NCBI GenBank assembly: GCA_021495925.1
Contig: JAKEKT010000080.1
Coordinates: 1-64,000, forward strand
DNA length: 64,000 bases
Source of the DNA: Diplodia intermedia
Taxonomy: Eukaryota > Ascomycota > Dothideomycetes > Botryosphaeriales > Botryosphaeriaceae
Direction of reading: 5' to 3'
Under the pieces are notes generated by a model, which searched no databases, was not told where the DNA came from, and was given only the letters and a program-made list of their open reading frames with translations. How positions within the stretch are numbered: position 1 is the stretch's first letter; the number at the start of each line of letters is the position of its first letter. Below are positions 56,526 through 64,000 of the stretch, piece after piece. The position numbers and the translations under genes were made by a program.

Positions 56526-58410
56526 ATGGCAGCTCCCAAGCGCCCGAACTTCCTCGTCATTGTTGCCGACGACCTGGGCTTCAGCGACATTTCTCCATTC
56601 GGCGGCGAGATCAACACCCCCAACCTCGCAAAGCTTGCGCAGAATGGCATCCGCTTCACCGACTTCCACGCTGCTGCCGCCTGCTCGCCGTCGCGTGCCA
56701 TGATCATGACTGGCACCGACCACCACATTGCAGGCCTGGGAAACCTCATTGGTGCGTCAAACAATTCCAATCCGGCCGATGGCCGGGTGCTGACGATCCC
56801 ACGCAGAGTGGACAAACATCAGCGGACAGAACGACCCAAAGGGCGGCATGTCGACAGCTCCCCAACGCGGTATGCCTGGCTACGAGGGCTACCTGAACGA
56901 GCGCGTCGCCGCCCTGCCCGAGATCCTGCGCGACGACGGTTATTTGACCCTCATGGCGGGGAAGTGGCACCTTGGCCTGACTCCTGAGCGTTCCCCTAAA
57001 GCTCGCGGTTTCGAACGCAGCTTTGCCCACCTTCCCGCCTGTTCGAACCACTATGCATACGAGCCCCAGCTGCAGTCACCCGATAAGATCCCCGAATTCA
57101 TGACAATGAGCTTCATTGCACTGCACAACGAGGACGGAGAATACGTGAAGAAGCTGCCCGACGGCTGGTACAGCAGCGACGGCTACGGGGACAAGATGCT
57201 GCAGTACTTGAAAGAGAGGAAGGAGAGTGGTGATGAGCGCCCCTTCTTCGGCTATTTACCTTTCACTGCTCCTCACTGGCCGCTGCAGGCACCAAAGGAG
57301 TACATCGAAAAGTACAAGGGTGTCTATGATGATGGCCCGGATGCTCTTCGCCTGAAGCGGCTGCAGCGTCTAAAGGACCTGGGGATGATCCCCCAGGATG
57401 TTGAGCCTCACCCCGTGGTTGCTGACGAGGTGAAGGAGTGGAATGAGCTGACGCCCGAGGAGAAAGCCAAGTCTTGCCGTGCCATGGAAGTCTTCGCAGC
57501 CATGGTCGAAAGCATTGACGTGAACGTCGGCAAGGCCGTCGACTACTTGCGCGAAACGGGCGAGCTAGACAACACATTCGTCTGCTTCCTGTCTGACAAT
57601 GGTGCTGAGGGTGCTGCCTACGAGGCCTACCCCATGGTCCAGGGCAGCATGCTTCAACACCTGAAGAAGTACTACAACAACTCGCTCGACAATCTCGGCG
57701 CCGGCGACTCCTTCATCTGGTACGGTCCGCGCTGGGCGCAGGCCGCGACGGCGCCGTCGCGTCTGTACAAGGCCTACACCACTGAAGGCGGTGTGCGTGT
57801 TCCTTTCGTCGCGCAATTCCCCAAGAACATCCAGGCGCTGGAGCGCAATGGCAGCATCACGGACGCGTTTGCAACAGTCATGGATCTGGCGCCCACCATC
57901 CTCGACATGGCTGGCGTCAAGCATCCGGCCCCGACCTTCCAAGGACGTGAAGTTGTGAAGATGCGTGGTAAGACGATGCTGCCTTTCGCTCAATCCGCAG
58001 ACGTACCCCGCGTCCACGAGGAGGAATTCGTCAATGGCTGGGAAACGTGTGGCCGTGCGGCGTGCCGCAAGGGCGACTGGAAGATCGTATACATCCCCAA
58101 GCCCAAGGGCCCTGAGCGCTGGCAGCTGTACAACCTACGGGCGGATCCGGGCGAGGTGCACGACCTGGCGGACAAAGAGCCGGAGAAGTTGAAAGAGTTG
58201 TTGAAGTTGTGGGATGACTACGTCCTGGAGACAGGCGTCATCCCGTTGGCGCCGGAGTTGGGCCACTTCCTGAAGGCGACGGAAGAGCAGATGCCGGAGA
58301 ATGCGTGGATGGAGTACGAGTATTGGAAGGATGGCGCCCGTGATGACGAGACGAGGCACCAGTTTTTCAAGAACCCACCCAGGTTCAAGAGAGAGGTGAA
58401 GCAGTTCTAA
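56526..58410 (+). CDS. Type I sulfatase (arylsulfatase-like)
   Basis: Hydrolyses a sulfate ester using a formylglycine made from Cys. Two exons (56,526-56,751 and 56,807-58,410), 609 residues. The metal-binding start is VIVADDLGFSDISPFGGE (Asp 15, Asp 16). The active-site motif is CSPSRAMIMTG with Cys 53. GKWHLG carries the conserved Lys and His. FLSDNGAEG holds the distal metal ligands Asp and Asn. The C-terminal part (GDWKIVYIPKPKGPERWQLYNL, DPGEVHDLADKEPEKL) is typical of arylsulfatases of the AtsA type. No signal peptide, so it probably acts inside the cell, for sulfur release. It shares its promoter region with a sugar porter. Confidence 0.95.
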
Positions 58411-58963
58411 GCCTTTGAGAAGGTCGTAGCAGTGTAACTAAAATAGAATCGAAGATGTTCTCACCTGTCACGCAATATCACGCGGGGTGATGAGGGAGAC
58501 AAGAGAAGCGGGACAAACCCCGGTGATGGGAAGTTGGGGATGCCGTCCGCTACGTACAAGCAACGGCTACCTGGGATTCTGGTAATTGGCAGGAACGGGT
58601 GGAGAGGGGCGCGCGTCAAGGGGCGGGCCAAACCGGCGAATCAGCCTCTTGACGATAAGACGATAAGGGTTTCTGATTCAGCGACGCGTCTTCCCTAACC
58701 TGTTGCTGTCTCACAGACCCCAAATCGCTCCCGCCCGTCCCAAATTAAACCTTCGCTCGTACACACTACATGCTTCGCACCCCCGAGCCAAGTCTTGGGC
58801 CGCCGCCGGTCAATCGGCCAGCTACATGGTGACCCCCTCCATCTGTAGCCTCCGCGCTGAAACCACCCCCCGATGACCTGAGCATTGGCCCGTCTTCATA
58901 CTTTCGTTGTCTCTACTCAATTGCTTTTCCTAATTATCCGCGGCTCGCGGGACTTCCACTCCC
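58411..58963. promoter_or_regulatory. Intergenic, glycosyltransferase promoter
   Basis: 553 bp between two plus-strand genes. No gene seen; pyrimidine-rich close to 58,960. Confidence 0.5.
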
Positions 58964-60563
58964 ATGGCGTCCAAACCCCCCACCAGCGCCACGTGTTCCC
59001 GGCAGCTCTCTCCGAGCCGCAGCACCTCGCGAACTGCCATGCGATCCTTCTTCGCCGTTCTTGTCCTCACGCTGCTCTGGCAAATCCGCTCCTTCTCCAG
59101 TCGCGCCTTACCCGCCAGCTCCGATCCATCTTTCTCGTATCCTACGCCGCAAACCTCGTCTCCTCCCCCCGCATCTGGCGGGAACACAACTTGCCCCGAA
59201 ATCCCAGGCCTTTCCGACATCTTCGTCATCCTCAAAACCGGCGTCGTCGAGCACCGCACCAAGCTTCCCGTACACTTTTCCACCACTTTGCGCTGCGTGC
59301 CGCGCTACGGCGTCTACTCAGACTACGCCGAGGCCGTTGACGGACATGCCATATCCGATGCGCTCCGGGACGTCGACCTTACGGCGACGGAGCGGGCAAA
59401 CGTCGACTTCTACACTCGCGTGCGGCGCGGTGGGGGTCGGGACGCACTGTCGAAGGAGGAGCTCGAGGCATGGAGCGGAGTAGCGGCGCAAAGTGGTGGC
59501 GGTGTTCATAACGGAGGGAAGAAGGCGCAGGAGCTACTGGCAAAGTTGAAGCAGGAAAATCCGGGGCGCAGGCTAGACAAGTGGAAGATGGTACCGGCCG
59601 TGGACAAGGCGCTGCGAGCGGCGCCGGATGCGAAGTGGTTCGTCTTCGTCGAGCCGGACACGTATGTTCTGTGGCCCAATCTGGTCGAGTGGCTGCAGCT
59701 ATTCGACGCCGGCGCGCCGTGGTATCTGGGCGAGCCGGAGCAGGCGGAGGCGGATGTATTTGCCAATGGTGGTGCCGGGGTGGTGTTGAGCGTGGAGGCG
59801 GCAAAGAGGGTGGGCGCATTCTACAAGGAGAATGCCGACCGCGTTCAGCGGATCACTGCGAGTCGTCCGAACGGCGCGGCTGTGCTGGGGAGGGTGTTGC
59901 AGGAAGTCGGCGTGCCGTTGACGTGGTCATGGCCAAGTTTACAAAGCAGCAGCCCGTCCCAGCTCGACTGGGGCGAGGAAAGGTATGGGTTCGGCAGGCT
60001 GTGGTGCCACCACGCGATTAGCTATCACGGCCTCTCGACGGACGAGATCGAGTATCTGTACGCTGCGGAGCAGTCCGCCAGAGCAGCCGTAAGCCCACGC
60101 TTCAAAATACAACTACTTAATCATGCGCTAATCCACTACATAGGGCACTCCGCTAACCCACCATCGCCACGTCTTCCAGGACTTTGTCATGCCCCAACTC
60201 TCATCCCTCAAGCCCAACTGGGATAATTTAGCTGACCGCAAGACGTTCCGCAAGCTCACTAAGAAGGGCCTGAAAAGCGGTAGACGCCTCAAAAACTGGG
60301 GTGATTGCCGCCTCGAGTGCGACCAATACGGCAACTGTATGGGCTTCTCATGGATCGGGAAGGAGTGCAGGTTCAACACAAAGTTCCAGTTAGGTCAAAG
60401 GAATATTACTGGCGGTGGGGATGGCAAAGAGTTGACAAGCGGCTTCATGACGGACAGAGTGGACTGGATGATCAGATGGCTAGAGGATGAGCCATGCAAA
60501 AAGGGGGAAGAGTGGGTGCTGCCAGTGCCGTTTGATGACACTGTTGACGAAGAGGATGATTGA
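58964..60563 (+). CDS. Glycosyltransferase, GT31/DUF604-like, type II membrane protein
   Basis: Two exons (58,964-60,088 and 60,144-60,563), 514 residues. A short basic N terminus and one hydrophobic anchor (about 28-41, FFAVLVLTLLW) predict a Golgi type II protein. The luminal domain begins at about 85 (DIFVILKTGVVEHRTKLPVHFSTTLRCVP), with the donor-site segment KWFVFVEPDTYVLWPNLVEWL, GAPWYLGEP, FANGGAGVVLS and a CHHAISYHGLS segment. The C terminus (exon 2) has a Cys-containing module (WGDCRLECDQYGNCMGFSWIGKEC) that resembles a PAN/apple-like domain. The acidic tail is DDTVDEEDD. The family assignment is by visible motifs; the sugar transferred is unknown. Confidence 0.85.
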
Positions 60564-61025
60564 GAGATTATATCTAGGAAGCAAGGTCTCGACAACCCTG
60601 GCGTTTCTCCAAGGCCCATCGCGAAGCATGTCTTGGGGATCAGCTGTGCTTATCTTCTCGGTCGGCGCAATCCATTGACGTCTATCGGCACTTCTACAGG
60701 CACGTTTCGATTGGCCGAGAGATGAATGGTGAGGAAAGATGATTCGGTGATGTTGTGCTATAGCGCGTTATAATCTGCGCAGGTTGTGGAATTCTGTGTC
60801 GGACGTGCTTTCACGAGTCTCAGTCGAATGCCCATGTGGGAACATAGTTTCCTCGGCGGAACTTAGAAGGCTCAGGACTCTGTAGTCTGCTGTGGCGCCG
60901 GTCAACGCGTCGGTGGATTGTGCTGACCGAGGAGATAGACACACACACGCGCTTACTTATTTGAATCTCGAGCTAACTAAGATCATTATGCAATATTCTA
61001 TGTGATAAACATGTCTTTCTAACGC
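60564..61025. other. Convergent 3' intergenic region
   Basis: 462 bp between the stops of the glycosyltransferase and the DUF2235 gene. No gene seen. Confidence 0.55.
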
Positions 61026-63659
61026 CTATCGCCAGCCCACGCTCGTCTGCGACTGACTCTTCTTATGTCCTGGCGAGAACCCTGTCGGACTGTCTCTCTC
61101 TCTCTTGATCGACGACCTCCTTTCCGGCTGCTGAGCCAAAACCTTCAGCCCACCACCAGTTCTCCAACCACCGCCTGCGGCCGTATGACTCTGCCTTCTT
61201 TCCCCAGTACCAGGATTCCCAGCGACCACTACTTCAGCCGTCGAGCCCTTCCTCACATGCAACGGACCCCTCCGCTTCACCACCGGCGGCCCACCTGCCC
61301 CCACCTCAGAAGCACTGCCGCCGCTTCTCACGCCACCCCCCCTCTTCGCAACCTCCCCTTCACCCTCAGCCTCGTCAGCCTCCTCCTCATTCATGATACC
61401 AAACGCCGACCTTGCCCAGCAAACATCGTCGCCCCGCCAATCCAACCTCTTGGCGTTCCGGCGGTTGAGTTGCTCGCGGACCAGCCACGGCAGCAGTTGG
61501 GCCTCGAAGTTCCGGCGTCCCGGCACCTCGCGGATGACCCATTCGGGGAGGGCGATCTGACGCTCGTGGTGCCATTGCACTGGTGCTCTATTGGTCGCCG
61601 TCGTTTTCCTCTTCTCCTTCTGCTTCTCACCATGATGATGGTGATGAAGATTGGTATGTGTCTTCGAATGGATGAGCAAGAGGGGGAAGAAGAAGGAGAG
61701 GATGTGGTAGAGGAAGAACCAGGGCCAAAACACCATGAAGAAGAAGAGACATAGGGGTGATGACAGAGACCCACGACTCCGACGCAGGTAAGCCGGGACG
61801 AGGGTCTGGAGTCTGTGGTGCAGTGCCTTCTCGGAAGGGGAGGCGCAAGATGAGGAGAATGACGGAGAGGAGGAAAGCAGCGGAGAGCCGAACAGCTCCG
61901 AACGCGGCACGCTCGGTCTGATCCACTCCGCACCATCGCCCTCTCCCTCGATCTCGCGGTACACCCATCGTGGATGCGGCTTTCTCCGCGGGACAGCAGT
62001 AGCCCGGACTCTCTCCGCTGCAGTGTTGATCGTGTTTGTACCGCGTCCTTCCGCTTCTTCTTCTCCGGCAGTGACAATCTCTCCACCATCATCCTCATCC
62101 TCATCATCTTCAAGCATCGAGAAAGCGCTTAGCCAAGGGAGCCAGCCAGTCATAGCAGTGCTATCAGCCGCCCTCTTTTCGTCAGCACTGTTATGATGAT
62201 TCTTGCCCTCAACATCATCGACATCATCGCCAACCGCCCACTCCCGTAGCGACGCGGGATCGTACGGCGTGCTTGCTAGCGCAAACAAGTCTTTCCGGTG
62301 TTTGACTGAGGGATGAATCGACTCGTTCGTCACAAAATCGTCTGGGTGGACACCCTCCGCAAATTCCAGCATTTTGTAGTATTGACCGGGCGTGCGTATA
62401 GCATATCGCTCTGAACATCCTCCTTCAGTGCCGTCCACCTCGTCCTGCTGCAGAAAGCTGATTGCGGCGAGCAGGTGGTTGAGTGTGGCGGTCAGCAACG
62501 TGTACATCAAGCCACCTCCGGCGGTGCTCATGGGCATTTCAGAGCAGTCCCCAGAGTGACTACGCCTGTGAGCGTTCTGGCGGTCGGGCTGTCTCGGATG
62601 AGTGGTCGACTGCTCAGCACCCAGGAACTCGGAGACCGCATCGTCATCAAAGTCGAGCAGACCGTCTACTTGGTCGCACATCCACGCCAGCGTGATGTCC
62701 GCGATGTCCGTCCGGTCTTTCGCATCCGCGGTGTCGGTCGCACCGCCGCCGACGGTCTCATGGAAGCCGGGAAACCAGCATTGCTTGAGGTTCGGAGCGC
62801 AAAGGGCCTTCGAGGAGTCCTTGAGATCAAGACGCCACAGTGAGGGGTCGAAAGAAGCGCGGTTTTCGTCGAGGGCCAAGGCTTGGAAAGCATGGTCGAT
62901 ATCTGGCGCACGAGCAAAAGTCAAAGGAGATACTTCCAGCTGTAGACGGGAGTGCTTACGCGAGTGCAACGCAATGTCCTGCAGCTGACATTTCCCATCC
63001 ACCCCCCTCGGAAACGTATCCGGATATTCCAAGTTGCCGACCTGCTCTAGTCAGCAATCTTGCTTTGTTTTCACCGATCCCCGGGATAGAGTAGAACCAA
63101 CACCCACCGTATCCCACACCCCCACCACTCTCACTCTCACATCCACCCACATTGCGTCCCTCAGCCCCTCGATCTCATCCAGCTCCCGTCTACTCCTGTG
63201 CGCCAGCAAGCCCTTCCAAAAGCCTTCGTCCCCTCCCTCCACTTTCCCATCACCGCACCCCCATTCCATTCTCTCCGTATATAGCTCCCACAAGCGCCCC
63301 CACCTCACCACCTCCCCCGGCTTCAGCAATCCCACTTCCGTAAGCAATCCGACCACGACTCTCGCTGCCGATGCGCCCTTGCCGCCGCCGAACACAGCAA
63401 TCTGGTCGCCGGCGGCGTGGTTCGCAGCGAGGAATAGATAGGCGGCAGCGACGTCCTGCTCGAGGGTGGATGTGAGGCCGGAAAGGTAAAAGATTATTTG
63501 CGGGACGTCGTTGGCGCCGTGGCGAGCGAGCATGCGGGAGAAGCGGGCGACATTGGATGCGGTGTGCGCCGAGTGAATAAAGGAAGGAGAGTGTGAAGCG
63601 GGCTGAGAGGTGACGCTGCCGTCGCAGCAGAGGATGAGGCGTTTTGTCCTCGAGGACAT
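61026..63659 (-). CDS. DUF2235 alpha/beta-hydrolase-like protein lacking the Ser nucleophile
   Basis: Three exons (63,108-63,659; 62,960-63,041; 61,026-62,902), 836 residues. The DUF2235 domain covers about 1-330: RLILCCDGS at 7-15, ASNVARFSRML, IIFYLSG, then FGGGKGASAAR at 90-100 where the family has GFSRG, VGVWDTVG with Asp 183, HAFQALALDE, and CWFPGFHETVGGG with His 259. The acid and base are kept, but position 93 is Gly instead of Ser, so hydrolase activity is doubtful. After the domain come a long charged region, an aromatic hydrophobic segment (about 590-620, FFFMVFWPWFFLYHILSFF), a His run, and a basic Arg/Gly/Ser-rich tail. Start at MSSRTKRL rather than the Met 17 codons upstream (63,710), because the family begins there. 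Confidence 0.85.
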
Positions 63660-64000
63660 GTTTGCTTCTCTCACGAGGGGTATCAAGCAGGACCAAAAGA
63701 TGTAGAGCAAACGTTGCGGTGTCGTTAATCATGTAAAAGCGTGAGATTGCCAAACTGCCGTCGTACGCCCCTGGGCAGGGAGGGAGGTGGGAGGCAGGGC
63801 AGGCAGAGCAGCAAAGCACGACGAGAAATGGGAAGTGTTTACACAGGCTCGCACGGGGCCCCACAGAAAATCAGTGTCGACATGTGAAAAGGGCCCGCGG
63901 TAACCGGCACTAGAGTCACGATGCGGGCAAAAGCGGTGAGGCAAGCGAGTAGAGCGGTCGGAATGCATTCTTTGGGACCGGGTGCTACGTTAGTGTGCCC
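63660..64000. promoter_or_regulatory. Upstream region of the DUF2235 gene
   Basis: 341 bp to the window end. No gene seen. Confidence 0.45.

Noticed and set aside
56058..56726. 222-codon minus-strand Arg-rich frame
   Set aside because: Overlaps the sulfatase start and is composition-driven.
1..64000. CRISPR array, prophage or bacterial operon
   Set aside because: No spaced identical repeats of the right kind; introns throughout and fungal protein families exclude a bacterial source.

Overview
The window reads as nuclear DNA of a filamentous ascomycete (Pezizomycotina, plausibly a Dothideomycete; the species cannot be read from it). The reasons are short GT-AG introns with CTRAC-type branch points, Zn2Cys6 and Egh16-like proteins, a mannitol-1-phosphate dehydrogenase, and a repeat block carrying the signature of repeat-induced point mutation (RIP).

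Positions 1 to about 17,525 are an AT-rich, RIP-damaged repeat block. CpA and TpG are almost absent, TpA is very common and CpG is kept, so Gln and Trp codons read as stops. It holds a TIR element (432-1000) with partial copies near 17.05-17.5 kb, a wrecked Helitron (about 3183-7745) whose Rep histidines read as tyrosines, a composite satellite of about 54-bp units (7988-9017) followed by 77-bp units, other small tandem and inverted repeats, and two unrecognised degenerate reading frames. No intact gene was found there.

From 17,687 to the right end the DNA is GC-richer and gene-dense (20 genes). In order: RRP8 (+), DDI1 (-), a GNAT/AANAT acetyltransferase (+), a CTF1-alpha/FarA-type Zn2Cys6 regulator (-), a NUDIX hydrolase (-), a 100-residue unknown ORF (+) in frame with an RpiB-family isomerase (+), a DUF1989 protein (-), an Egh16-like secreted protein (+), a CBM18-like chitin-binding predicted GPI protein (+), a Cys-rich single-pass membrane protein (-), an SDR (+), mannitol-1-phosphate 5-dehydrogenase (+), an alpha/beta hydrolase (-), a PNS1-type choline-transporter-like protein (+), an ADGF-type adenosine deaminase (-), an MFS sugar porter (-) divergent from a type I sulfatase (+), a GT31/DUF604-like glycosyltransferase (+), and a DUF2235 protein (-) whose nucleophile position lacks serine.

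Gene models were built by hand from splice signals, reading phase and conserved motifs; every multi-exon model sums to a whole number of codons. A recurrent feature is very small exons that sit inside the most conserved motif of the protein: 5 nt in the sugar porter, 9 nt in the chitin-binding protein, 15 nt in the adenosine deaminase, and 25 plus 18 nt in the Zn2Cys6 cluster. In addition the DDI1 start codon is split by an intron (AT^G). Automatic annotation is likely to get these genes wrong. The genes are mostly independent housekeeping, transport and metabolic genes; the one local theme is a run of three secreted or surface Cys-containing proteins at 36.4-40.7 kb, which together with a FarA/CTF1-type regulator fits a plant-associated lifestyle (inference).
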